Positions 44,464 through 54,361 of a stretch of 64,000 nt of DNA are shown here, piece after piece. A model generated the notes under the pieces. That model was not told the origin of the DNA and searched no databases. It was given only the letters and a program-made list of their open reading frames with translations. Position 1 is the first letter of the stretch; every line of letters begins with the position of its first letter. Source of the DNA: Mucilaginibacter sp. UR6-1 (GTDB lineage Bacteria; Bacteroidota; Bacteroidia; Sphingobacteriales; Sphingobacteriaceae). The DNA lies in assembly GCF_020880975.1 (NCBI RefSeq), contig NZ_JAJIWP010000003.1:124001-188000 (forward strand), in the 5' to 3' direction. The position numbers were made by a program, and so were the translations under genes.

Positions 44464-46875
44464 TTACTCGGTACGCAGGCTTTTTATCGGGTTGGCAATA
44501 GCCGCCTTAACCGACTGAAAACTGATGGTAAGTAAGGCGATAATGACAGACATTGCCGCCACCATCACAAAAACAAACCATTCAATATTAATGCGAAAGG
44601 CAAAGTTATCAAGCCAGTTATGCATGGCATACCAGGCCAGCGGCCAGGCAATAACGTTGGCCAGTAATACCAGTTTCAGGAAATGGCCTGACAGCAGCAG
44701 CACTATATTTTGTACCGATGCGCCTAACACCTTGCGTACGCCTATCTCCTTGATACGTTTTTCGGCAGAGTAGGAGGCGAGGCCTAATAAACCAAGGCAT
44801 GATATAAAAATAGCCAGCCCTGTAAGTATACTTATCACCTGGCTTACCTGGTTATCGGCCTGATACACCTCTTTAAAATGATCGTCTACAAACGTATATT
44901 CAAAAGGATAGTCAGGAAAGGTAGCTGCCCATTTGGTTTTTATCAGTGTAAGCGCTTCGGCGGTTTTACCGGGATTGATCTTGACGGACATCTGGCTGAA
45001 ACCCCATTCCCTAACGTTGAACATAAACATGGTTTCAATTTTATGGTGCATGGAGTTAAAGTTGAAATCCTTTGCGATGCCGGTGATCACACCCAGCGAG
45101 TCAAACCCAAACTGGCGGCCCAGCAATGAGCTTAGCTTAGCCTTTGGTTCATCTTTTAAAAGCTCTTTGGCCAAAGCCTCATTAACAATGTATTCCCTGC
45201 CATAGCCTGATTTATCAGCCGAGAAGTTTTTACCGGCTACCAGTTTAATATTATACAGTTTGAGGAAGTTATTATCCACAATAAGCCTTGTTGTGGCCAG
45301 TTCGCGCGTTGGTCCGTTGGCGGGTTTATATTGAACGCCCGATTGATCCATATGGCTGCCCAATACATCCTGCGCGCCGGTAATATCGGCAATGGCTGTA
45401 TTGCCTGATAGCTCCTGTTTTAACAGATCGTACTTTTGGCTGGTAACATTATCAAGCGGTATGGTTACAATTTGTTCGCGGTTAAAGCCGGGATCGCGCT
45501 GCTGCATGTAGCGCAGTTGTTTTACCACAAAAACAGTAGCTATCATCAAAAAAACCGCGCTGCTAAACTGCCCAACCACCAATGCATTGCGCAAGCCGGC
45601 CTTACCCTTGCCTGATGATGATATGGCACCTTTAAGCACCTTAACAGGCTGAAAGGATGACAGGAACAGCGCTGGATACAAGCCCGAAAGTAAACCCACC
45701 ACAATGGCTAATCCGGTAATGGCTAACAAAATTATTGGATCACTGAAAAGGGAGAGCTCCAGGCTGCGCTGGCTAAGCTGGTTAACAAAAGGCAAACACA
45801 GCTTTACCATTATAAGCGCTAATACCAATGCAAGCAAGGCCAGCATTACTGTTTCGCCTAAAAACTGTGCGGCCAACTGGTTGCGCTGCGCACCGATGGA
45901 TTTACGGATACCCACTTCCTTTGACCATTCTGCCGAGCGGGCGGTGGTCAGGTTCATGAAGTTGATGCAGGCGATGATAAGTACCACAATAGCCACCAGG
46001 CTGAAAAGGTTGGTTGATTTGCTATCGAATTTTTGATAATTCATATAATCCAAACCAACATCGGTTGTTGAGGCATGTACATCTTTTAACGGTGTATAAA
46101 ACAGCTCGTAATATTTCCAGTTCCCGCCCTCGCTCATGTATTTTTTCAGGAAAGCCGGCATTTTGTTTTCAAGTTGAGCAATATCGGCACCGGGTGCAAG
46201 CTCAATGTAGGTAGTAAGCCAATTGCCGCCCCAGCTGTTAAACCGGCCCTGCCATTGCTGGTACATGGTGCTTAACGTAAATAAGCCTTCAAATTGTAGG
46301 TGCGAATTTTGGGGTACGTCGGCCAGCACACCTGTTACAGCGTATGTTGTTGTATCTGCGGCGTAATGCGTTATTGTTTTACCTATCGGGTCATCATCCC
46401 CAAAAAGCTTTTTCGCGGTTTGCTGTGTAAGTAATACGCTGTTAGGTTTTTGCAGGGCGGTGCGCTTATCGCCTTTAACCAATGGAAAGTTGAATAACTC
46501 TAAAAATGTAGAGTCGACGAAGAGGCCCTGCTGCAAAAAAAGTTTCTTTGATTGATTGGTAAGCTGGTACTTATCGATCCGTTTTACTCTTACATAGTTT
46601 TTTACTTCAGGATAATCATTTTTTAAGCTTTGCCCCATTGGCGCCATTGAAAGCGCTACTTTTTGAGAAGCCGCCATGCCCGGAGGCGCTTGTACCTCGC
46701 TTAAACGGTATATATTTTTGTTGTGAAAATTATCAAAGCTCTTCTCATAAAAAACAAAAAGCATGATAACGATACACGCTGCCATGCCTATTGATAAGCC
46801 AATAATATTAATAGCCGAAAAGAACTTGCTTTTCCACAGGTTACGCCATGCAGTTTTAAAATAGCTTTTTATCAT
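44464..46875 (-). CDS. MacB/FtsX-type ABC transporter permease
   Basis: An 803-residue inner-membrane permease with two FtsX-like halves. An N-terminal helix (about 21-42, INIIGLSIGMAACIVIMLF) is followed by a periplasmic MacB-type core domain (about 50-250). Three helices carry EWSKEVGIRKSIGAQRNQLA (the first FtsX coupling region). A second periplasmic domain (about 440-670) and a final three-helix bundle with RIKEIGVRKVLGAS follow. Bacteroidota genomes carry many such long permeases, usually with a MacB ATPase elsewhere; no ATPase gene is adjacent. Probably mechanotransmission-type export or envelope stress function; substrate unknown. Confidence 0.9.
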   Translation of the reverse strand: MIKSYFKTAWRNLWKSKFFSAINIIGLSIGMAACIVIMLFVFYEKSFDNFHNKNIYRLSEVQAPPGMAASQKVALSMAPMGQSLKNDYPEVKNYVRVKRIDKYQLTNQSKKLFLQQGLFVDSTFLELFNFPLVKGDKRTALQKPNSVLLTQQTAKKLFGDDDPIGKTITHYAADTTTYAVTGVLADVPQNSHLQFEGLFTLSTMYQQWQGRFNSWGGNWLTTYIELAPGADIAQLENKMPAFLKKYMSEGGNWKYYELFYTPLKDVHASTTDVGLDYMNYQKFDSKSTNLFSLVAIVVLIIACINFMNLTTARSAEWSKEVGIRKSIGAQRNQLAAQFLGETVMLALLALVLALIMVKLCLPFVNQLSQRSLELSLFSDPIILLAITGLAIVVGLLSGLYPALFLSSFQPVKVLKGAISSSGKGKAGLRNALVVGQFSSAVFLMIATVFVVKQLRYMQQRDPGFNREQIVTIPLDNVTSQKYDLLKQELSGNTAIADITGAQDVLGSHMDQSGVQYKPANGPTRELATTRLIVDNNFLKLYNIKLVAGKNFSADKSGYGREYIVNEALAKELLKDEPKAKLSSLLGRQFGFDSLGVITGIAKDFNFNSMHHKIETMFMFNVREWGFSQMSVKINPGKTAEALTLIKTKWAATFPDYPFEYTFVDDHFKEVYQADNQVSQVISILTGLAIFISCLGLLGLASYSAEKRIKEIGVRKVLGASVQNIVLLLSGHFLKLVLLANVIAWPLAWYAMHNWLDNFAFRINIEWFVFVMVAAMSVIIALLTISFQSVKAAIANPIKSLRTE

Positions 46876-47023
46876 GATAATGATGATTGTTTAATTGAGC
46901 TATGTTAAAACTGCATACGCTGTGCCCTTTATTTATCTATTTGTAAATCAGTTGTTTATGTGTATGTGATAATTGTTTATTTGTTCGCATACGATACAAT
47001 AATCGTTCGGTTTTGATACAGCA

Positions 47024-49522
47024 TTATGGCTGTTGCACCGGTGGCTGCGGTTTGCTTAATAAGTTGATAAACAACCTGTACGCGCCCGGTACCCCGGCAG
47101 GTAATTCCCTGAAAAATGATAGCGATGTATATACAAACCGGCCCTTGCCATAATCTGCCGTAATAAGCGAACCTTTGTTGGGCGGCATTTTGGTATCGTT
47201 CATTTGCAATGGCGTGCTGTAACGCTTATCAATACTTGCGGCAAAATAAAGGCCGCGCTCCTGTATCCAGCCATCAAAATCAGCATTGGTTATTTTGTTG
47301 GGATAATTGAGAAGCGGGCTGGCCGGATCTGAAAACGTTACTTTAGCATCCTCCTCGGTTACACGCTGGTTAACCACTTCAAAGGGGTAGGGGCCAATAC
47401 TATCGGTAACCATACGCCCTGCGGTGTTGTATTGCACCACCAGGTTGCCGCCATTGTTTACGTAATTAAGCAGGCGGGGTTGCTCAAACACCAGGCGTGG
47501 GTTAACGTTAAATGAGCGTACACCGGTAATGATGGCATCATAAATAGCCAGGTCGGTATTCATAATATCATCCTCGCTTAAAATATGTACGTTGTAACCC
47601 AGTTGCCTTAAAGCCTCGGGTATCTTATCGCCCGCGCCGGGCAGATACGCAATATTTTTACCCGCGGTTTTAATGTCGAGGTTAACCAAACGTGCCTCCG
47701 CAGGCGGAAAAAGCGTGATGTTTGGAATATGCTCATATTTTATACGATGTAAACCAAGCGACCAATCCTTACCCACCGTGTTTACTACAGCCTGTAGCTT
47801 ACTCACTAAAGGGTCTGCACCGGTAGGGGTAACGGTAAAGCTTACTGTCCATTCATCGTTTATCTTTTTATCTGCAAAGTCTATTTTTTCGGGGCTGATG
47901 GTCCAGCCGTTAACGGGCTTTATGCTCACATAGCCTTCGCCATCAGGCGTAAAGTTTTTTAGCTTGATACGTACCTGCTGCGGTTGTTGCCCGCTGAACA
48001 GGTAAACCGGGTTCTCCACATTGGCTGTAACGGGCGGAACGATCTCAACAGGCTGATACACCTCACCACGTACCGGGTCAGTGTATTTGTAAACTACCGG
48101 TGCCTCATAACGTATCTTTTTATTGTTGATGGTAAATTCAAAACTCACTGACGGCGTGTTCGGGTTTTCGGGATACCCTGCAAGGGTATCGGCAGGTAAC
48201 GTATACAGGCCTATGCCATGCGCGCTGCCCAGCCAGTAAGGCTGAGAGGTGTTTTTGAACGGAATGCGGTTCTTCACCGCGTCAAACGCCACCGTACGGA
48301 ATTCATGGGTAGGCACATTGGGTGTACGGATACCGGCTACTACGCTGCGCATCCGCCCGTTATCAATAGCTACTGAAGTTACCTGTACCGGGTTGCGAAT
48401 AATAAACTGGTTCATTACGCCCATACTGTCACCAACGGCGTAGGTAGGCTCGGTGGCATAGCTTTCAAACCATAAACCGGCACAGCCCGCAATTAAATCC
48501 TTAACCTGTTTTACTTTTTGGGTGCGCCAGTAAACATCTCCGGTGGCCTCAATTTTGCCCAGCAGGTCAACCAGCGCGTTTACCGACAGCTCCGGATGTG
48601 AGGGGCTAAAACTCTTTTGTATATTAACAATGGCGGCACTTATCTCGGCGGGGGCTTTAGTGCGTGCCCAGGTAGTATCAACACCATCCAATAATGTTTT
48701 TTTTGGAGCTTCGCCTGCAATGGTTTTAAAATATTCAAACCACTCGCCACGCTGGGCGGCGGCACCAAAGCCCTGCGATTTATGGTTGGAGCGGCTTTGC
48801 GCGGCTATTTCGCCATAGCTTTTACCCATAAATACATTATATCCTCCAACATCAACCTTAAATTGGTTAGGGTTAATGGTATTGGTATTGCCAAAATTAA
48901 AGGTATTCCATAGCAGGCGTTTGGCTTGCCATACCTGCACGTATTTTAATTGTTCCGGAAAACGTTTCGGATCTGCGGCGGCGGCGAATGCCTCCTGCGC
49001 CAGTATGGCCGATGAGGTATGATGCCCGTGCCCGCCCTCGCCGGTGGTAGGGAAGCGGCAGATCATTACATCAGGCCTGAATTTGCGGATCACCCAAACC
49101 ACATCACCAAGTACTTTCTCTTTGTCCCATATTTTAAGGGTTTCTTCGGGTGTTTTTGAAAAGCCGAAATCGTTGGCGCGGGTAAAAAATTGTTCGGCGC
49201 CATCATAGCGGCGCGCGGCCAGTAGCTCTTGTGTACGTACGAGGCCTAATAACTCGCTTTGCTCAGTACCGATCAGGTTTTGGCCGCCATCACCGCGGGT
49301 AAGCGAGAGGTAGCCCGTTCGGTAATGTTTTTCACGTGCAAGCCAGGCTAAAAGCCGGGTGTTCTCGTCATCCGGGTGAGCTGCTACGTACAGCACACTG
49401 CCAAGGGTATTAAGTCCCTGTAAATTTTGTTCAATAGAGGCAACATCAGCCGCCGGGGCCGATTGTGAATAGCTATATATGGATAGTAATAGTAGTGAGG
49501 CAGATAAAAGAATTCTCTTCAT
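47024..49522 (-). CDS. PIG-L family deacetylase, large secreted form
   Basis: An 832-residue exported protein (signal peptide to about residue 19). The N-terminal PIG-L/LmbE zinc deacetylase domain (about 35-280) has AAHPDDENTRLLAWL with the His-Pro-Asp-Asp metal motif and EGGHGHHTSS with the third His ligand. A middle beta-rich region and an NPCBM-like/Ig-like part follow. The C-terminal domain (about 610-825) resembles a ThuA/glutamine-amidotransferase-like fold (DAIITGVRSFNVNPRL, NNGGNLVVQYNTAG). It should deacetylate an N-acetylated sugar or glycoconjugate in the periplasm. Divergent from the TetR efflux operon, so operators in the gap could affect it. Confidence 0.88.
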   Translation of the reverse strand: MKRILLSASLLLLSIYSYSQSAPAADVASIEQNLQGLNTLGSVLYVAAHPDDENTRLLAWLAREKHYRTGYLSLTRGDGGQNLIGTEQSELLGLVRTQELLAARRYDGAEQFFTRANDFGFSKTPEETLKIWDKEKVLGDVVWVIRKFRPDVMICRFPTTGEGGHGHHTSSAILAQEAFAAAADPKRFPEQLKYVQVWQAKRLLWNTFNFGNTNTINPNQFKVDVGGYNVFMGKSYGEIAAQSRSNHKSQGFGAAAQRGEWFEYFKTIAGEAPKKTLLDGVDTTWARTKAPAEISAAIVNIQKSFSPSHPELSVNALVDLLGKIEATGDVYWRTQKVKQVKDLIAGCAGLWFESYATEPTYAVGDSMGVMNQFIIRNPVQVTSVAIDNGRMRSVVAGIRTPNVPTHEFRTVAFDAVKNRIPFKNTSQPYWLGSAHGIGLYTLPADTLAGYPENPNTPSVSFEFTINNKKIRYEAPVVYKYTDPVRGEVYQPVEIVPPVTANVENPVYLFSGQQPQQVRIKLKNFTPDGEGYVSIKPVNGWTISPEKIDFADKKINDEWTVSFTVTPTGADPLVSKLQAVVNTVGKDWSLGLHRIKYEHIPNITLFPPAEARLVNLDIKTAGKNIAYLPGAGDKIPEALRQLGYNVHILSEDDIMNTDLAIYDAIITGVRSFNVNPRLVFEQPRLLNYVNNGGNLVVQYNTAGRMVTDSIGPYPFEVVNQRVTEEDAKVTFSDPASPLLNYPNKITNADFDGWIQERGLYFAASIDKRYSTPLQMNDTKMPPNKGSLITADYGKGRFVYTSLSFFRELPAGVPGAYRLFINLLSKPQPPVQQP

Positions 49523-49604
49523 GCCGGTAAAAATATATAAAGATGTACAGTTTTTCTATTTTTCAACATAACAATCGTGTTAAAATCTATGTAAAAAAAT
49601 AATT

Positions 49605-49624
49605 AATTAATCGATTGATTAATT
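49605..49624. promoter_or_regulatory. Probable TetR operator, distal palindrome
   Basis: AATTAATC-GATT-GATTAATT: perfect 8-bp arms with a 4-nt spacer, in the gap between the divergent PIG-L and TetR genes. Same half-site as the proximal palindrome 72 nt away. Confidence 0.6.
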
Positions 49625-49676
49625 TTTATTAATTGATTATCAGTAGTTTGAATATAGTTTACAATTTGATTACACT

Positions 49677-49703
49677 AATTAATCAATCGCTTGATTAATT
49701 TTG
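49677..49703 (+). promoter_or_regulatory. Probable TetR operator overlapping the efflux-operon -7 element
   Basis: 10-bp arms AATTAATCAA and TTGATTAATT around TCGC form a perfect 24-bp palindrome at 49677-49700. TAATTTTG at 49696-49703 is a perfect TAnnTTTG -7 element lying within its right arm, 13 nt before the tetR ATG. A bound repressor would block RNA polymerase, so the operon should be autorepressed. Confidence 0.68.
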
Positions 49704-49716
49704 TGCCATCAAAAAA

Positions 49717-50349
49717 ATGGAAAAGGAAAAAACCGATAAGAAAGATCATATACTCGACGTTGCCGAGAGGGTATTCTCTGACGTAGGTTATGATGCCGCC
49801 TCCACCCGGATGATATCAGGCGAAGCAGGGGTAAATATGGCCATGCTTAACTATTACTTCGGATCAAAAGAAGGATTGTTAGTGGCTGTGTTTGAACGTA
49901 AAATAGAGGTGTTCCGCACGGTGATCAATAACATTGGCAATGATGAAAGCATGAACGCCTGGGATAAGCTTGAAAAGTGTATTGATAGCTTTATAGATAA
50001 GGTGGTAGTAAACAGTTGCTTTTCGCGCCTGATGAACCGTGAGATATGGCTCGGCCGCCGCAGTGAACTTACTGATAAGCTAAGCGATATTATTATGGGC
50101 AACGTAAATGAATTCAAACGCATTTTTGATGAAGGCATAAGCACCGGCATCTTCCATAAGGATACGGATGTAGAGATGGCTATCGCTACCATTTTTGGCA
50201 CCAAAAATTATATTACCAACAGCACGCATTTAGCATCAAAATTGCTAAAGCGGGATGTAAACGATGCGGAGTATATGGAACAGGAATTAAAACCCCGCAT
50301 AAAAAAATACCTTAAACAGTTACTTAACACCTACTTACTCGTAAAATGA
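49717..50349 (+). CDS. TetR-family transcriptional repressor
   Basis: A 210-residue regulator. The N-terminal helix-turn-helix covers about residues 10-56 (ILDVAERVFSDVGYDAAST, AGVNMAMLNYYFGSKEGLL). The C-terminal ligand-binding domain is helical, with an insert VEMAIATIFGTKNYITNSTH. It very likely represses its own operon through the two palindromes upstream and is released by a pump substrate. Its stop overlaps the TolC-like start by 4 nt (ATGA), so the repressor and pump genes are read as one message. Confidence 0.93.
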   Translation: MEKEKTDKKDHILDVAERVFSDVGYDAASTRMISGEAGVNMAMLNYYFGSKEGLLVAVFERKIEVFRTVINNIGNDESMNAWDKLEKCIDSFIDKVVVNSCFSRLMNREIWLGRRSELTDKLSDIIMGNVNEFKRIFDEGISTGIFHKDTDVEMAIATIFGTKNYITNSTHLASKLLKRDVNDAEYMEQELKPRIKKYLKQLLNTYLLVK

Positions 50350-51704
50350 TAACTCATAACAACACCACAAACCCGCACTTTTTACACCGGCAGCTTTTTG
50401 TTTATGCCATCTTCGGTGTGTTGCTGGCCTTGCTCATCTCAACAGCGGCCAACGCACAGGATAAGGCTTTGACCCTTGACGAAGCAATAAACCTGGGCGT
50501 AGCCAACAGTAAACAATTAAAATTATCAAAATCAAAAATTGATCAGGCGGTTGAGCAATATAACCAGGCTAAGGACAGATCATTGCCAACCGGTAGTGTA
50601 AGCTTTGGCTACAACCGTGCGCAAATACCGGCCAACAGGCTGCAGTTTGGCGAGGAAAGCCTGAACCTGCCAAAGCACGCTGATGCCTGGTTGGGTATCG
50701 CATCGCTTAATCAAGCCATCTTTTCGGGCAATAAATTAAAATACGCCCGCGAGTCTACCGAGTTATTAAGCCAGATAGCCCGTTTGGATGAGGTGAACGA
50801 TAAGGATCAGATCGTGTACAACATCATCAACTCATATTATAACCTGTACAAGGTATTGCAGAGTAAAAAGGTAGTGGAGCAAAATTTAGCCACTGTTGAT
50901 CAGCAAATTAAACAATCGCAACGTTTTTTTGAGCAGGGCCTGGTTACCAAGAATGATGTATTGCAGTTTCAGTTACAACGTTCAAACATTGAGCTGAACG
51001 GCATTGACCTGGAGAACAACCGTAAGATAGTTAACTACAACCTTGATATATTGCTTGGCTTACCCGAAACTACCGAGATCAGGATAGACCAGATAGATAC
51101 CACCCAACGCGCGGTAAATATGCTGGCAAGTTATATTGATACGGCCATCACCAATCGCCCTGAATTAAAACAGGCTGATTTGCAGGCTCAGGTAGCTGAT
51201 AAAAACATAGGCTCAGTAAAAGGTAATTTATTGCCAAACCTTAATGCCGCGGCAAGCGCGTATTATGTTGATGCGGCAGCTAACCCGCTACCAAAATCAG
51301 GCAATTACATTACACCAATATCAGTAGGCCTTACCGCCTCATGGAACTTTGGCGCGCTGTGGACCAATAAGCACAAGGTTGCCGAAGCAAAAATTCAACG
51401 CACACAGGTTGATATTAACAAAGGTATTGAGGTTGACCGTATCAAAAATGAGGTTAACCAAAGCTACCAGGGATATATAGCGGCACTATCAAAAATAAAG
51501 CTGCTGCAAACATCTATAGCGCAGGCGGGTGAGAACAATAAGATATTACAGTCAAAATACCGCAGCAATATCGCTTCGGCTGTTGACCGTGCCGATGCGC
51601 AAACCCTGCTTTACCAGGCACAAATTAACCTTGAGCTTGCTAAAGCCGATGCGGGCTTGGCATATTACACTCTACTAAAATCAACCGGAACACTAAACAA
51701 ATAA
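50346..51704 (+). CDS. TolC-family outer-membrane efflux protein
   Basis: A 452-residue outer-membrane channel. A signal peptide ends near residue 38 (ISTAANAQ). Two repeated helical/strand halves are visible, each starting with an amphipathic motif (LTLDEAINLGVANSKQLKLS; ITNRPELKQADLQAQVADKN). Ala/Gln/Asn-rich long helices follow, as in the TolC tunnel. It is the exit duct for the HlyD-MFS pair encoded next; spacing to the HlyD gene is 18 nt. Start ATG overlaps tetR. Confidence 0.92.
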   Translation: MITHNNTTNPHFLHRQLFVYAIFGVLLALLISTAANAQDKALTLDEAINLGVANSKQLKLSKSKIDQAVEQYNQAKDRSLPTGSVSFGYNRAQIPANRLQFGEESLNLPKHADAWLGIASLNQAIFSGNKLKYARESTELLSQIARLDEVNDKDQIVYNIINSYYNLYKVLQSKKVVEQNLATVDQQIKQSQRFFEQGLVTKNDVLQFQLQRSNIELNGIDLENNRKIVNYNLDILLGLPETTEIRIDQIDTTQRAVNMLASYIDTAITNRPELKQADLQAQVADKNIGSVKGNLLPNLNAAASAYYVDAAANPLPKSGNYITPISVGLTASWNFGALWTNKHKVAEAKIQRTQVDINKGIEVDRIKNEVNQSYQGYIAALSKIKLLQTSIAQAGENNKILQSKYRSNIASAVDRADAQTLLYQAQINLELAKADAGLAYYTLLKSTGTLNK

Positions 51705-51722
51705 TATTATAACATCACCAAA

Positions 51723-52775
51723 ATGGCACAGAATACAGACACACAGGAACCAAAAAAGAAATCGAAGATAGTACCCATTATATTAGGCATTGTATTGCTG
51801 GGCGGTATCATTTTCGGTATCAAAGAATACATTTACTTCAGCGCGCATGAGGATACTGACGACGCGCAGATAGATGCCGACATAAGCCCGGTTGTAGCAC
51901 GCGTTGGCGGCTACGTTGACAGCATTTTGTTTGAAGAAAACACCCACGTAAATAAAGGCCAGTTATTAGTTAAAATTGACGACCGCGACCTTAAGGTACG
52001 TTTGGAGCAAGCGCAGGCCGCACAAAAAGGTGCAAGCGCTGGTATTGGCGTGAGCGAATCGCAGATATACTCAACCGCCGCTAACTCAGCCAGTGCTAAG
52101 GCCGAAGTAACATCAGCCGCCGCGAGGTTAGAGAAGGTGGAGAAAGATTACGAGCGTTATGCCAACCTGGTGAAAGACGGATCAGTTACACAGCAACAAT
52201 TCGATCAGGCAAAATCTGACCTGGCTGTTGCCCGTGCTGCTTACCGTGCCGCTCAGGAACAATACAAAGCCGCATCGCAACAGGTAGGTACTACACGTAA
52301 CCAGTTAAAGGTTACCAACAGCGGTGTTGATCAGCGCCAGGTTGATATTGATTATGCCAAGCTGCAGTTAAGCTACGCGCAGGTAAAATCACCGGCAAGC
52401 GGTACCGCTGCCAAAAAGAATGTACAGGTAGGCCAGTTAGTGCAGCCGGGGCAAACCCTGTTCGCTATTGTTAATGATAACAGCCTGTATGTTACCGCTA
52501 ACTTTAAAGAAACGCAGTTAAACGAGATACGTAACGGCCAAAAGGTAAATATTGAGGTTGATGCTTACCCTGATATGGAGCTTGAAGGTACGGTTTACAA
52601 TTTTTCGCCTGCTACAGGTGCAAAATTTTCATTACTGCCGCCGGATAACGCTACAGGTAACTTTGTAAAGGTTGTACAACGTGTACCGGTTAAAATTAAA
52701 ATAAACGGAACTCCAGAACAATTAGCCAAACTACGCCCTGGTATGAGCGTAAATGCTTCGGTTAATATTAAATAA
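51723..52775 (+). CDS. HlyD/EmrA-type membrane fusion protein
   Basis: A 350-residue periplasmic adaptor with one N-terminal membrane helix (about 16-33, IVPIILGIVLLGGIIFGI). The first lipoyl half (ADISPVVARVGGYVDSILFE) leads into an Ala/Gln-rich coiled-coil hairpin (about 100-215). The second lipoyl half (QVKSPASGTAAKKNVQVGQL) and a beta-barrel domain (YVTANFKETQLNEIRNGQKV) follow. These are EmrA hallmarks. It links the MFS pump to the TolC-like duct; it begins 18 nt after the duct gene and ends 6 nt before the pump gene. Confidence 0.95.
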   Translation: MAQNTDTQEPKKKSKIVPIILGIVLLGGIIFGIKEYIYFSAHEDTDDAQIDADISPVVARVGGYVDSILFEENTHVNKGQLLVKIDDRDLKVRLEQAQAAQKGASAGIGVSESQIYSTAANSASAKAEVTSAAARLEKVEKDYERYANLVKDGSVTQQQFDQAKSDLAVARAAYRAAQEQYKAASQQVGTTRNQLKVTNSGVDQRQVDIDYAKLQLSYAQVKSPASGTAAKKNVQVGQLVQPGQTLFAIVNDNSLYVTANFKETQLNEIRNGQKVNIEVDAYPDMELEGTVYNFSPATGAKFSLLPPDNATGNFVKVVQRVPVKIKINGTPEQLAKLRPGMSVNASVNIK

Positions 52776-52781
52776 TACACC

Positions 52782-54323
52782 ATGGCTGAAACAGGCTTTA
52801 AAAAATGGATAATTACCATTACGGTAATTATGGCCTCGCTGCTCGAGCTGATAGATACCACTATTGTGAATGTGGCTATCCCGCACATACAGGGTAACCT
52901 GGGTGCTACGCTCGAGGACATAGCCTGGGTAGTAACCGGCTATGCAGTGGCCAACGTAATTGTACTGCCCATGTCGGGCTGGCTGGGCGATAGGTTTGGC
53001 CGAAAGAATTACTTTTTAACATCGATCATAGTATTTACCATTGCCTCATTTTTATGCGGTAATGCCACTACGCTTGAGGAGTTGGTGCTCTTCCGTATTT
53101 TGCAAGGTATAGCAGGTGGTGGTTTGATATCAACAGCACAGGCTATTTTGCTTGAAACCTGGCCGCGTGAGCAGATTGGTACCGCAACCGCCCTTTTTGG
53201 TTTGGGTGCGGTAGTAGGCCCAACTGTAGGCCCGACAATAGGTGGCTGGATTACCGAGAACTATTCATGGCCGTGGATATTTTACGTAAATATTCCCGTT
53301 GGTGCTTTGGCGGCATTCCTTACCATCACTTACATTAAGGAAACGCCCAAGGTCATCGGCCGGCCGGTTGACTGGTGGGGCATATTACTCCTGGCTATAT
53401 CAGTAGGCAGTTTGCAAACCATTCTGGAGAAAGGTGAGAGCGAGGACTGGTTTGCTACAGGTTATATCACCGTGCTTACCGTAACCGCCATATTAGGTGC
53501 CATCCTGTTTGTGTGGCGCGAAACGAGTACCGATCACCCTGTGGTGAACTTTAACATTATGCGGCACCGAAGTTTTGCCGTAGGTATGTTCACCTCCTTT
53601 ATATTGGGCTTCGGTTTATACGGGTCGGTATTCGTGTTCCCGGTATTTTGCCAGAATTTGCTGGGCTTTAACGCGCAGCAAACGGGTGAACTCCTATTTC
53701 CGGGTGGTTTGTGTACCATAGTAATGATGCCTTTTATAGGTAAAATGCTTAATAAGGGTGTGCCTGCCCAGTTTATGGCTACGGCCGGTATGTTCCTGTT
53801 CTTTGTATTTACCTGGATGCTAAGCAACTCCACCCTTGCCACCGGCGAAAAGGATGTGATGGTGCCCTTACTGATACGTGGTGTGGGTATGGCCTTACTA
53901 TTCGTACCGCTTACTACGCTTGCCATGGCTGATCTGAAGGGTCCGGAAATTGGCCAGGGATCAGGCCTGAACAATATGATGCGCCAGTTAGGTGGTTCAT
54001 TCGGTATTGCGGCCTTAACAACCATTATACATATCAGGCAGGGCTATCACCGCAGTACACTGATTGAAAATATAAACCCGTATAACCCGCAGTTTAACGA
54101 GCGTTTGCATATGCTTACCCAGGGCTTTGTGGCCAAAGGTAAATCAGTACTTGATGCTACCGAGATGGCCTACCGGGCTATTGAAGGTACAGTAATAAGG
54201 CAAACCATGTTGTTAACTTATGATGATGCATACTGGATATCAGGCTTGATCATGCTGTTTTCGATACCGTTATTATACTTACAGCCATTTAAAAAACTGA
54301 AAGCGGTAACTGATGCACACTAA
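52782..54323 (+). CDS. DHA2-family MFS multidrug efflux pump (EmrB-like)
   Basis: A 513-residue inner-membrane antiporter with 14 helices. Motif A-type loop GWLGDRFGRKNYFL at about 66-79. Helix 1 with LLELIDTTIVNVAIPHIQGN has the conserved Asp and the DHA2 signature. Antiporter motif C is in GLGAVVGPTVGPTIGGWI. It exports hydrophobic or cationic compounds with proton influx through the HlyD/TolC assembly. Last gene of the four-gene tetR-led operon; drug range cannot be read from sequence. Confidence 0.95.
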   Translation: MAETGFKKWIITITVIMASLLELIDTTIVNVAIPHIQGNLGATLEDIAWVVTGYAVANVIVLPMSGWLGDRFGRKNYFLTSIIVFTIASFLCGNATTLEELVLFRILQGIAGGGLISTAQAILLETWPREQIGTATALFGLGAVVGPTVGPTIGGWITENYSWPWIFYVNIPVGALAAFLTITYIKETPKVIGRPVDWWGILLLAISVGSLQTILEKGESEDWFATGYITVLTVTAILGAILFVWRETSTDHPVVNFNIMRHRSFAVGMFTSFILGFGLYGSVFVFPVFCQNLLGFNAQQTGELLFPGGLCTIVMMPFIGKMLNKGVPAQFMATAGMFLFFVFTWMLSNSTLATGEKDVMVPLLIRGVGMALLFVPLTTLAMADLKGPEIGQGSGLNNMMRQLGGSFGIAALTTIIHIRQGYHRSTLIENINPYNPQFNERLHMLTQGFVAKGKSVLDATEMAYRAIEGTVIRQTMLLTYDDAYWISGLIMLFSIPLLYLQPFKKLKAVTDAH

Positions 54324-54361
54324 ATAGAGGCAAAAAAGGAGCTATCAATATAATTGTTATA

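Noticed and set aside
53534..54025. 163-residue minus-strand frame inside the MFS pump
   Set aside because: Antisense shadow of the pump; composition follows the reverse complement of membrane codons.
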